Shown piece after piece: positions 1 to 10,686 of a stretch of 64,000 nucleotides of DNA. The notes below the pieces were generated by a model, which ran no database searches, was not told where the DNA came from, and saw only the letters and a program-made list of their open reading frames with translations. Position numbers and translations under genes: made by a program. Origin of the DNA: Bugula neritina (lineage: Eukaryota > Bryozoa > Gymnolaemata > Cheilostomatida > Bugulidae); assembly GCA_964035545.1 (NCBI GenBank), contig OZ037769.1, positions 15,561,133 to 15,625,132 on the forward strand, in the 5' to 3' direction. Within the stretch, counting starts at the first letter, position 1; the number at the start of each line of letters is the position of its first letter.

Positions 1-433
1 CCAGAGATTTAATTTAATGGTTTAAGAAGCATTGTGTCGAGTAAATGACAAGAAAATTAACTATGGATGCACCGCGTTTTGACTAATATTAACAGATGAA
101 AATACACGTCCACTCACCTCGAATACCAAGTTGAAAAGGATGAAACTGCCCACCTCTGTTTCAGAGTGCAAGTTCAAGCGTGCGCGCGCTGATTTTACTA
201 CAAATTTCCATAGAATGTAATTTATAGCCTCAGATTCTAATTATTCATGTTTCCGACTTGACCAAACGAATATTACCTTGAAACAGGGGTTAATAACACT
301 TTTTGCAAGATGTCAGCCCCCATAAAATGTACTAATGCAACGTCTACAGTCTGAGGGTTACACTCGCTAAGTCCAGTTTCTCCAAGCCCATGGTCTTCTA
401 GTAGTAAAAATTCAGATAGATTTAAGTCCTACT
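1..433. other. 5' flank of COG4, no gene seen
   Basis: No coding exon is recognised here. A three-codon upstream ORF (ATG at 390, stop at 399-401) lies just before the proposed COG4 start and could sit in its 5' leader. No clear TATA box or GC-rich promoter island is visible. Confidence 0.4.
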
Positions 434-3400
434 ATGTCTACTATAGAAGAGATACAAGCTGAGTTAAGAGCTCTCACAAAACATGAAGTAAGAAATTCAA
501 ATCTAAAATTAGTTTTCATTTTTATTTTATTTCATTATTTTAATATTTTATATTAAATTTATTTATTTAGTAATTTAATTAAATATAATTCAAATTGAAT
601 ATATTTGCAGTTGTATTTTTACTTTTAGACTCACTCTTGGCATTAAACTTATCACTTACAAGTACTCGAGTTTCAGTTTCTGTTTCAGTTTGTCTTTGAA
701 TTGAATCACTAAGTCTAACACTTGTTTCCTTAACTTTAATCTGTCAAGATAAATGAAGGTCTAAATTAAGCTCAATTTTAACTTTAATCTTTAGTTACTT
801 AAGTCATTTTTAGCTCATTATAATCTTTGAATATTATTTCATGTGATGCTACTACTTTAACTTTAAGATAAAAATTGTAAATAAAGTTTAACCTTCTTTA
901 GTATTGAATTAGTCTTTGTAATTGTTATTTTATAACTGATTTTAAGGACTTGAAAGTTTTTTCAGTAGTTTTATTCAAGTTGTATGACATTGTTAACTAA
1001 ACTTATGCCTTTCCTTGACTAGCACATCTCTGTTTAGGCTATGACAAACTTGACTTGACCTGATCGTAGCTTTGAAATCAACTTTGAGCTGGCCTAAAAG
1101 TCAGTAATTGTTCTATGACTAATTAGCTAAAATAACTTTACCGAAACCTAAACTAAATAAAAAATCAAACTACTTTAGTTGATTATAGTTTGGTTCTAAA
1201 ATTATTCGATATTTTAATCAAGTTTGTAAGTAGTTGAACCATATTTTTACTTGGTAATATGTCTAGTAGTTTGTATGAAATACACTGTTTGTCCTTGGGC
1301 AGGATTAATGCCATTGTGTAATGTTATTAGGATGAGATAAATGAGAGTTTAGATGCTCTTCTCCAAGAACGGGGTGTCCTCGAAGATCAGCTTGCATCTC
1401 TACATAAACTGATGTAAGAATCCTTCCATAGCTTTGGATTGTATATTTTTTGTAACAGTCAAGGTTATAATGAACGTTATATGTATAACAGTTAAGGTTG
1501 TAATGAAATAAATATCGGTCCATTGCCACTAATCAATTAACCTATGCTGTTACTCTGTAAGCATCTGCTTTAGGCCGAACCTCGGATTGATTCACAACGA
1601 TGCCAAGCAACTTACGGGTATGATATCATTCACCTCTCAACTGGCTGACAATGTTAGTGGGAAAGTTAGACAGTTGGATTTGGCAAAGGTATCAGTTTAT
1701 CTAGTTTTGTTATCTTGTCATTGAGGTAAAGTCAGACTGTTTTATTCCCATATTTATGTTGGAAGTGTGTATTCCTCTGCGTTGTTAGAAATAATTCTCG
1801 CGCTTTGTTGAAACTCTCAATTTTCTTACTTGTGTAGGGTCTTTCATAGCTGTGATTATAATTTATAAGCGGTGATTTTAAAGCTTCCCACAAAGCATAC
1901 ATGTATATAATGTATTTATGTGTATACTTAGAGTCGGGTGTTGGCTGCATCTCTTAGAGTGGAGGATGTGTTAGATCTTAAATTCTGTACAGAGGGAGTA
2001 CAGACCGCCCTACACGAAGAGTCATACGAAAAGGTATAGAATACTCCTATAGTAGTTATCTTCTCTCTATTCTGTATATTCTACTCTTACAGTAGTTATC
2101 TTCTCTGTATTCTGTATATCATACTCTTACAGTAGTTATCTTCTCTCTATTCTGTATATTCTACTCTTACAGTAATTATCTTCTCTCTACTCTGTATATC
2201 ATACTCTTACAGTAGTTATCTTCTCTCTATTCTGTATATTCTACTCTTACAGTAGTTATCTTCTCTCTATTCTGTATATCATACTCTTACAGTAGTTATC
2301 TTCTCTCTATTCTGTATATTCTACTCTTACAGTAGTTATCTTCTCTCTACTCTGTATATCATACTTTTACAGTAGTTATCTTCTCTCTATTCTGTATATC
2401 ATACTCTTACAGTAGTTATCTTCTCTCTACTCTGTATATCATACTCTTACAGTAGTTATCTTCTCTCTACTCTGTATATCATACTCTTACAGTAGTTATC
2501 TTCTCTCGCAGGCAGCAGCACTGATTCACCGGTTTCTTTCCATGGACGAAGCTGTACTACAGTTGAGTGAAGATGCAGCAGAGGGTGAGTGTAGTTAGAT
2601 GTCATTGTATTATATGTGTTGAGCATGACAGTTGTGTTATTAGATGTCATTGTGTTGTGTGGAGCATATAATACTCGACTCTGAGTTTTGGGAGTTTGGG
2701 ATGGCTTTAGTTGCAGTAGAAGTTGTCATCCCTGTAGTTTTGTTTTCTCGTGTGAAATACAATGTTAATGCTCTGCTATGCTACAGCATTAAGACTCACT
2801 CTTGCTGCAATGTGATTGGCTATTTCCGCAGGAAGTAGTTTGAAGCAGTCGTTCACAACGCTGCACGAGGCAGCGGCTAAACTGAGATCTCTGACTCACT
2901 CTAAGTTTGACAGCGCTGTCAATTCCGGGGACGTGGCTTCTGTTGAGAGGTTCTTCAAGATCTTCCCACTGCTGGGCATCAAGGAGGAGGGGCTTACCAA
3001 GTTTGCTAAGTGGCAATCGGCTCAGGTAAGTTGACCACGCCCACAGTTAGGTAGACCACACCCACAGTTAGGTAGACCACACCCACAGTTAGGTAGACCA
3101 CACCCACAGTTGGGTAGACCACGCCCACAGTTAGGTAGATCACGCCCACAGGAAATAAACCATACCTGAACGATGTTGAAGTTTTTAGTTTTTCTGCTGC
3201 TTCCACAAGTTAGTGTTTTATCTCGGTTATTGAAATAAAGAATGTCGAAAGATGTTATCCAATAAATGGAGACATTTAAAGTTTTCACTATAGTAATGTT
3301 TGAGTTTAACTACTAGAAGTACTACAGTGCACTATGAGTTATTCACTCACTCGTTCAGGTGCAGAGTATAACTAGTAACTAGTAATATTTCAAACTTCAA

Positions 3401-6400
3401 CATGTCCACTCAGATTGAAGCGTAGGTTCTGGCAACATCAGTGTTCTCTCTGTCTATAGATCTCATTGTTTTATTATTTTCTACAGATTTCAGAAAAAGC
3501 CAATGATAGACTGAAAGTCTCCTTAGCCATGCAGTCTACCGACAAGAGGGCAGGAGTTATCTTCTCTGATCTCATGGAATCTCTATTTGAGAATATAGCT
3601 AAAGCCATCGAGATGCACCAGCCACTGATTGAGACTAAATATGGTAAGCTCTTACACATAACCTACTCTTCTAGTCACATGGCATTTACTTACTATATCT
3701 TTGCTGAGTTCTTGAAAACAGTTTTCTATATACAAAATGTTTTTTAATTTTGACATATTTCTGTTTAGATCACACTTTATGTAGGTCATGTTATATTTAG
3801 GTCACACATTATGTAGGTCATGTTATATTTAGGTCATGGCTGGCTGCTGACATTTGCAAAATGTGTTCAGAAGGAGTGTGATCGTCAGGCTAGACGGATA
3901 TTAGAAGAGTTTAAAAGCAGACGTCGGTTTGATCATGTGATCAGTAAGATACAAGAAGGCATGTCACACAAATCTGCCAACTCTGAGAAGTATGCTATAT
4001 GTTACAAGTTATAATATATATGTTACTAGTTATAATATATATGTTACTAGTTATAAAATATACGCTGCAAGTTATAAAATATATGCTGCAAGTTATAATA
4101 TATATGTTACTAGTTATAATATATATGTTACTAGTTATAATATATATGTTACTAGTAATAATATATATGTTACTAGTTATAATATATATGTTACTAGTTA
4201 TAATATATATGCTACTAGTTATAAAATATACGCTGCAAGTTATAATATATATGTTGCTAGTTATAATATATACGCCACTAGTTATAATATATATGCTGCA
4301 AGTTATAATACATATGCAACACAGTATAATATGTTGACATATGTAGTAATATATTGTAGTATATGTAGTAGACTAATTAGATACTTGGTAAACTCTGTGT
4401 GCTGTACTGTCTACTTATACACTCTCTGTGTTTTACTATTTGGTAATATTCTGTTTGCTTGGAATGAAGATCTCCTCTGAAACTCTCCCTTTAATCCATA
4501 GTTTTTCATATAAAGCCATTCAAGGTATTTCAACAGACTAATGGTATTCAATATAACTTCTGGTAAACATACCGTCTGTTTCTTGAACAGATACGACCCA
4601 AAAAGCCTGGATGTGCTGCTCGGTGAAATGACTATGATGAATGCCAAGTGTGAGCTTTACCTCCGCTTTCTCAAACGCCGAGTTACTGTGAGTTTCCGGA
4701 ACTTTCTAGCATTTCCTAGAACTAGTAATACGTTGATATGTTGATAGAACTAGTAATATACGGATAATTATGTTGATAGAGCTAGTAATATGTTGATAGA
4801 ACTAGTAATACGTTTCAGTCAGACCTCGAGAATGTGGCATTGGAGAAAACAGATTTAGAATCGAATCTTGCGGCGACTGACGACTTAGTGAGAAGATGTG
4901 ACCTGTGCAAGGAAATGCAGGTCATCATAGGATATTACATCATGATGGAGGAGTATTACATGAGAGAGATGGCTTCCAAGGCAGCATCACTAGACGTGTC
5001 CGACGCTGACTCTCTCACCTCCAGTATTGTTGATGACACGTTCTACTTGGTGAAGAAGAGCATCCGGTATTACTACGCCGTATTACTACGCTGTATTACT
5101 ACTCTGTATTACTACACTGTATCACTACTCTGTATCACTACACTGTATTACCACTCTGTATTACTACGCCGTTATCACAGGAGAGCACTCTCCAGCTCCA
5201 GTATAGATGGCGTCTGCGCCGTCATAAACCACGCCTGCTCCGTGCTGGACGAGAAGTTCATAGAGTTACTCAGAGGGAGGCTGAAGCTGGGCTATCCTTC
5301 CGGAACCTTCTCTCAGGCGTACACTCTCGTCTCCTCCAGTATTCAGCAGGGCAAGATTCAGTCCTCCGACACGGAGCAGAGCCGTCTGCAGTTTCTGGTG
5401 GGTGTTTCCTGATCCACCCCCTCATGGTGTTTCCTGATCCACCCCCCCTCTCATGGTGTTTCCTGATCCACCCTCTCTCATGGTGTTTCTTGATCCACCA
5501 CCTCTTACACGTTCTCATATGTTATCTTCTTCAGTGTGTTCTACACAATATAATGAATCCTGATCCACCACCTTCTCTCATGGTGTTTCACGTTCTCATA
5601 TGACATATGTTATATTTTTCAGTGTGTTTTACACCACGTAACAAATATATTTACCTACGTGTTGCTATCTGTGTGTTGACTTCAGTCTAAGAATTACAAT
5701 CCATAAAAATGATAACAGCTCAAAATAAAGCTAAAAGTTATGTCATGAACATCATTACATTAAATTCTAGCTGTGTTTTATGTCGAGTTTTGTTTGTTTT
5801 GTAACATTTTTTCTTGTAATCTGCTACTAATACGTCTGCATATTGTTGTGTGATACTCTACTAATACGTCAGCATATTGTCTTGTAGCTAACGCTGAACA
5901 ACTCGGAGGCGAGCAGTGAGAATATTCAGACTCTGAAAAGCAGCATCGAATCAGAGATTCCCAGACTCCTCAGCTCAGATAGTAAACACACAGATGAGAA
6001 ACTCGAGGTAGAGAGATTTCTTTATCACAGCTCCACTTTATTTAACCCTTAATGTTTTAGACAGTTTTGTCTGTACAGAAAGTACTGACTTAGCTACCAC
6101 ATATTCACTGTGTGTTCCCATATTAGATTTCTGTTCAAACGGTATAGTGGAAGTTTTAAAGTTTAAACTAATAAGTTTGATACATGATGGTGTAAGAGTG
6201 TGTTTGTCTAAAAACCTCCTTTTAGACTCATTTGACTTGTGTTTATGCTCATTCACTGCTGTTTTGTATTAGCAGTATTTATTTTGAATATAGTGGTTAT
6301 ACAAGCTATCTGTCATTTAATTGATGTATTGATTGATAATCTTTTTAGAGTTGTCTGACCGATTTGGGTCAAATGACCAAACGGTTCAAAGACCTCGTTG

Positions 6401-9400
6401 ATTTCGGATTCGATCAGCTCAGATCTTCAGCCATAAAGTCGAAATTGAAGTCAAGCATGGAGCAGTTTCTCTCTACTAGTCACAATATAGACGAGGTGAG
6501 TTACTAGATGGTGACTGGTAACTAACTACTCACTAGTAACTAGTATAACTACTAACTAGTAACTACTCACTACTAACTAGTATAACTACTCACTACTAAC
6601 TAGTATAACTACTCACTACTAACTAGTATAACTACTAACTACTCACTAGTAACTAGTATAACTACTCACTACTAACTACTCATTAGTAACTAGTATAACT
6701 ACTAGTATAACTCTTCACTAGCAACTAATAACTAGTAACTACTCACTAGCAACTACTCACTTATAACTACTAACCAACTACTCACTACTGACTACTCACT
6801 AATAATTAGTAACTACTCACTACTGACTAGTAACTACTAACTACTGACTACTCACTAGTAACTACTCACTATTCACTAATATAGCTACTCACTACTGTCT
6901 GTAGGAAACCTTCTCTGAATACGAGGCTGAAGACACGTGGATTAAGAACTTCATCGTGATGCTGGACACTTTCCTCAAGGGCTTCAAGTCGTACCTCACC
7001 CCCTCTAACTATGACAAGTTTGTGGCTCAACTGACTGCAGAGCTCACCTTGCAGCTGGAGAAAGCTGTCTTCAAGATGGCCTTCAACCGGGTAACGCCCT
7101 CTTTTCACCTCACTACTTGTTTACTGCCCATTTACTGCGTGTGCTGTATGCGCTGGCGTGTAGTAGTTAATGCCATGCTCCCTTGCCACATGATTTATAT
7201 TTCTATCATCACGAATAGTCTTTCTAATTTCTATTGCTAACTAAGAGTGTCTAGACATTTGCCAGAAATACATTGTGATAAGCAGCCATTTCCTGTTTCT
7301 CGTGTCACCTGACTTCTGATGTCGTATGGCAGAGCACTTGACTCTGCGTGTCAGTGTCACTCTTATTGGATGAAATGACACTTTTACAGCTGGGTGGTCT
7401 GCTGTTTGACAAGGAGTTGCGGGCCTTGCTGGGATATCTCGCTAACGTCACCACTTGGACCATCAGGGATAAGTTTGCCAGACTAACACAGATGGCCACA
7501 ATTCTAAATCTTGACCAGGTAAATTGGCTTATTTTGTTACTCACTCAACCTGAAGTTATCTTCCCCTAGTGTGTGTGCGCATTTAACATTGTAAATAGAA
7601 GGTCTAGAAGCTTCTATTTTATTATATAAAATCTATCCACAGTTATAAACATAATGCTTTAAGTAAAAATAGGTGGTTAACAAGTTGTTAGCTTAAGAAA
7701 AACCATCGTGTTGTTCTGTAAATTACAAATAATTCAGAATATTTACAATTGTATTATATTACAGCGTTAGTATTACACTCATGTATGTGTAGTGCTGTCT
7801 CTTTGTGATTGCGTGTTGTGGTGAGAAAGAGGAGACAACTCTGTGAGGTTGTTTATGTGACTGATTACTAAGAGCAGTTCAATATTGTATTTAATAACGA
7901 TATTGATTATAACAATATGTATAATATTATAATTATTATATCGAATGTATAATATAATAGTTACTATGTATAATGCTATACTAATTATATTTATAATATT
8001 ATTAAATATTACTAGCTTGTATATTGCTAATCACCAGTATATAAGATAGTGTATGCTCTAAAACAGTGTGTTTGCTGAAGTTAGGTCCAGCTGCTACACT
8101 GTACTGTATTATATTACTGATTATATCTTACTGATGTATTATCGTGCAGGTCTCAGAAATACTAGACTACTGGGGCTCAAACTCTGGCCCGGTGACTTGG
8201 AGACTGACTCCATCAGAAGTGCGTCAAGTCCTCACACTCAGGTACTACTTGAGCTACTCAAGTTGTAACTCAACATGTACTCGGTTAGCTCGTACTTGTC
8301 TGTTTAGTTTTTCTCCATGAGCAACAAAAGCTGATGAAAGTACTAAGTAATACATACGGTGTTGCTGAACTACTGGGCTGTAACAGTAGACTAGCTGCTT
8401 TGTATGCAGTTACTTGAATTTAGTTTGTTTTCTTCAATATTTGCTCCATTATATGCATTTATTTAATTATGATAAGTTTTATATATTTAAATGTATTACT
8501 TTTAATTGCATAATATGTGCATAATATAATATTATATACATTATGTTGTATTATATACACTACGTTGTATTATATACACTACGTTGTATTATATTCGCTA
8601 CGTGTTATGTCGCATGTATGACGTTGCGTTGTTTATTTTCCTTCTCTCTGCTAAGTGTGTCCTCTGCAGTCTGTTTACTCTGTCAACACTCTCGTGATGT
8701 CCTTTCTCTCAGGCAGCGGGTCGGTGCGCGAGATCGGCAGCAGCAGCTCCTTTATTTATGTCCTGTTTGTGGCTGTCTGTTTAATCAACGGACTTTAATC
8801 CAAACATCGGCTGTTGTGACAGTCTTGGTACTTGACTGTTAGAATCGTCTCCCCAATGTATATTAATAGTTTATACTAAAAGTTGAAAAAAATAGCTAAA
8901 CACATTCATGAATTCTACCTCTAAGCCAGGGACCTCCGTGTGAGGAGAGAACGGTTTGCTAACTCATAATACTGCCTTCTCTTTCAAAGGTGCAGTGGAT
9001 ATGAGTTCCACACTTATAGGGGAGTTTCTGTTTGTCCTGATTCAGTTTTATACATACTTCATGTTTCCCTGCGACGTGTTTTTCTTCTCTCAGTGTGCGT
9101 TTCCTTGAATAGTGGAAATGTTGCAATTATCTTGCCACCTGAGTCTCTATGCCTGCCTCTGGTTTCACTGCATCTCCAAAAGTTACCTCAGCATGTCATT
9201 TGACCTTCCTCCAACTTCATCTTGTTTCGAACTCATTATCGGCCAGGGTGTTTGTAAGTTAACATTCGGTATGTAGCTACCCTCCATCTTAGATATCACG
9301 TACCAAACCTCTACTACTTCTGCACGTCTCTCTCTTCTGCTGTGAACAGGGCTGAGTCATCCCGCTAAGTCTAATTAATTACCTCTTCCTATTATAGTTC

Positions 9401-9754
9401 TAGTTTACTTGTAAACATTTCGTATTGTATTTGCCTAATTTATTACACTGATTAGTTACATGCTCTTAGGGTGGTGTGTTTTAGCTGGAGGCATTACATA
9501 ATACATAATATAAGTTATTTGTGATGATCACTACATGAGGTAAAGGGAAGGTATGCCCCAGGTGTGCCAAGATTCTCCTCGGTGGAATGATTCTTCTGGA
9601 ATTCAAGGTTGCACCTGTATAAACTGGCTGTGTTTTCTTACACTTGTTGTGATTATCATATACTCTACTCTTGGCTAGCTGGGATATTGACAATTGTATT
9701 GCCGATTGCAGAGTAGACTTTGGCCATGAGGAGATTCGGCATCTCAAGTTGTGA
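434..9754 (+). CDS. COG4: Conserved oligomeric Golgi complex subunit 4 (COG4), 17 exons
   Basis: Exons: 434-487, 1331-1413, 1574-1688, 1932-2033, 2512-2584, 2832-3025, 3487-3643, 3833-3989, 4591-4687, 4819-5066, 5181-5397, 5888-6007, 6349-6495, 6905-7090, 7390-7518, 8150-8241, 9712-9754; predicted 737 aa (human about 785). COG4 is a lobe-A subunit of the eight-subunit COG complex, which tethers retrograde vesicles at the Golgi. Visible matches to the family include [12 protein letters not shown] (exon 6), [11 protein letters not shown] (exon 9), the RALSSSSID block (exon 11), [20 protein letters not shown] (exon 15) and [19 protein letters not shown] (exon 16). The Arg and Glu forming the C-terminal salt bridge in human COG4 (R729, E764) are kept at about residues 681 and 716. 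The last exon has only 43 coding bases and ends EEIRHLKL-stop, as the family does. The weakest part is the start: the join of exons 1 and 2 is about 8-10 residues shorter than human, so a small exon may be missing. Confidence 0.93.
2041..2507. repeat. 40-bp minisatellite in COG4 intron 4
   Basis: About 11-12 head-to-tail copies of a 40-bp unit (core CTTACAGTAGTTATCTTCTC) fill the intron from 7 bp after the donor (GTATAG, 2034) to the acceptor. The pyrimidine-rich part of the last copy forms the tract of the real acceptor, CTTCTCTCGCAG at 2511. Every unit also contains a TTACAG acceptor-like string. Confidence 0.9.
3026..3152. repeat. 21-bp minisatellite at COG4 intron 6 donor
   Basis: About six copies of a 21-bp unit (core AGGTAGACCACACCCACAGT) follow exon 6 directly. 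The first partial copy contains the real donor CAG|GTAAGT, and later copies contain AGGTAGAC, so the donor region itself looks amplified. Confidence 0.88.
3992..4325. repeat. 21-bp AT-rich minisatellite at COG4 intron 8 donor
   Basis: About 15 copies of a 21-bp unit (ATGTTACTAGTTATAATATA plus T) begin 2-3 bp after the exon 8 donor GTATGC at 3990. Because 21 is a multiple of three, long spurious reading frames run through it. Confidence 0.9.
4705..4816. repeat. Short tandem repeat filling COG4 intron 9
   Basis: Imperfect copies of an ACTAGTAATA(C/T)GTTGATA motif occupy most of the 131-bp intron between exon 9 (donor at 4688) and exon 10 (acceptor TTTCAG at 4818). Confidence 0.75.
5067..5180. 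repeat. 13-bp repeat making up COG4 intron 10
   Basis: The whole 114-bp intron is a tandem array of a 13-bp unit, CTGTATTACTACT with variants, ending in a short TTATCACAG acceptor. The donor CCG|GTATTACTACG is itself the first unit. The intron length is divisible by three and no in-frame stop interrupts it, so the flanking exon frames read straight through. Similarity to human COG4 (VKKSIR joined to RALSSSSID) shows it should be removed. Confidence 0.88.
5398..5610. repeat. Repeat of about 25-30 bp at COG4 intron 11 donor
   Basis: Four to five imperfect copies of TGGTGTTTCCTGATCCACC followed by a C/T-rich tail start at the exon 11 donor (CTG|GTGGGT, 5398). The first unit includes the donor GTGTTTCC region. 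Confidence 0.82.
6500..6895. repeat. ACTAGTAACTACTCACT repeat in COG4 intron 13
   Basis: Nearly the entire intron, from a few bases after the donor at 6496 to the acceptor at 6904, consists of shuffled ACTAGTA, ACTACTA and ACTACTC words with no fixed period. It resembles an old, internally rearranged minisatellite. Confidence 0.8.
8242..9711. other. COG4 intron 16, no gene seen
   Basis: This is the longest COG4 intron (1,470 bp). It separates exon 16 (donor GTACTA) from the final 43-base coding exon (acceptor CGATTGCAG). I see AT-rich stretches and a short TATATACACTACGTTGTAT repeat near 8540-8600, but nothing coding. Confidence 0.6.
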
Positions 9755-10686
9755 CGTCTTTTCATGGCGTCCAAATCTCCGACAGCGAAGTTACCAGTCC
9801 CTGTCACGCAACGTCGTGTAGGTTACAGCACCTACAGCCTGTACCAACCTGGCCACAGAACTCTGCTGTACCAACCTGGCCATGGAACTGTAAACCTAGT
9901 GGACTGGTCAATACCATGACTCACACATCCATTCCATTCGGATATCCTAGTGTTATATTTTTTTGTAAATGATAATCGGATATCTAAGCTTACTGTTTAT
10001 CCAAGTATAGATTACCAACACATCTGTCTGAAGGTTTTTTGCTGAATAAATGTTTGTCGTTAGCTTATGTTAATCACACGATTAGAAGAATGAGGGAACC
10101 TGTAGTTGTTACTATTGAATTTAATTCAATTCTATATTTATTCAACTATTTATTCTATGAACTAGAACTATATGCAATTGTTATAGAACACTTATTGTAA
10201 AATGGCTATAATTTGTTAACCTTTGTATCACCATTCAAACTAGTTTTATTTATTGTGTTGTTACTTTAAAAAAAATTTATTATATACAAAATAATAATGG
10301 TTACTATAATATATTAAAATATGAATTACAAAGTACAAGTTGTGTTTTGTATTTGGCACACAATATCTCAACTAACTTTTTAGAAAATAGGATAAATTTG
10401 TACACAATAATAAAAACAGCTACACTAAACGTTTAAGTTATATTGTATGAGCACCATTTGAAATCTACAGCTATGGTCCATATACATAATGCTATATTCT
10501 TATATCATCTAAAATAATGTTTAATAAGTTACATTCAGAGTTCAGGAAGGTAGATTTACATTTCCAAGCAGCTGCTAAATTTAATATAATATGTACATCT
10601 TATCTTGTAGATTATCTTGTAAATAGGATAGTGACAAGTATACTAGTTTGAGATCTTAGCTACCCATATAGGGCTGATCCGAATTG
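9755..10686. other. Convergent intergenic gap between COG4 and the NK6-type gene
   Basis: Both genes end here. The COG4 3' UTR probably runs to about 10,070. On the minus strand, TTTATT near 10,245-10,254 (AATAAA in reverse) could serve the homeobox gene. The rest is AT-rich with no coding evidence. Confidence 0.45.
10045..10050 (+). terminator. Probable COG4 polyadenylation signal
   Basis: A canonical AATAAA lies 291 bp after the COG4 stop and is followed by a T/G-rich stretch (TGTTTGTCGTT). It is the first AATAAA downstream of the coding region. Confidence 0.55.

Noticed and set aside
3992-4480. Long open frames rich in Tyr/Ile/Val over the COG4 intron 8 repeat
   Set aside because: The 21-bp repeat length is a multiple of three, so frames stay open by periodicity; COG4 homology splices over this region.
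3992-6890. CRISPR-like arrays
   Set aside because: The repeats are contiguous without unique spacers, and the locus is animal nuclear DNA.
8543-8842. Possible alternative last exon of COG4 (a frame after CTCTCAG near 8,712)
   Set aside because: Phase would fit, but the peptide does not resemble the conserved COG4 end; the exon at 9712 does.
8930-8970. Second candidate COG4 terminal exon (AAGCCAG then GACCTCCGTG)
   Set aside because: Gives a short Arg-rich end with only chance likeness; replaced by the clear match at 9712-9754.
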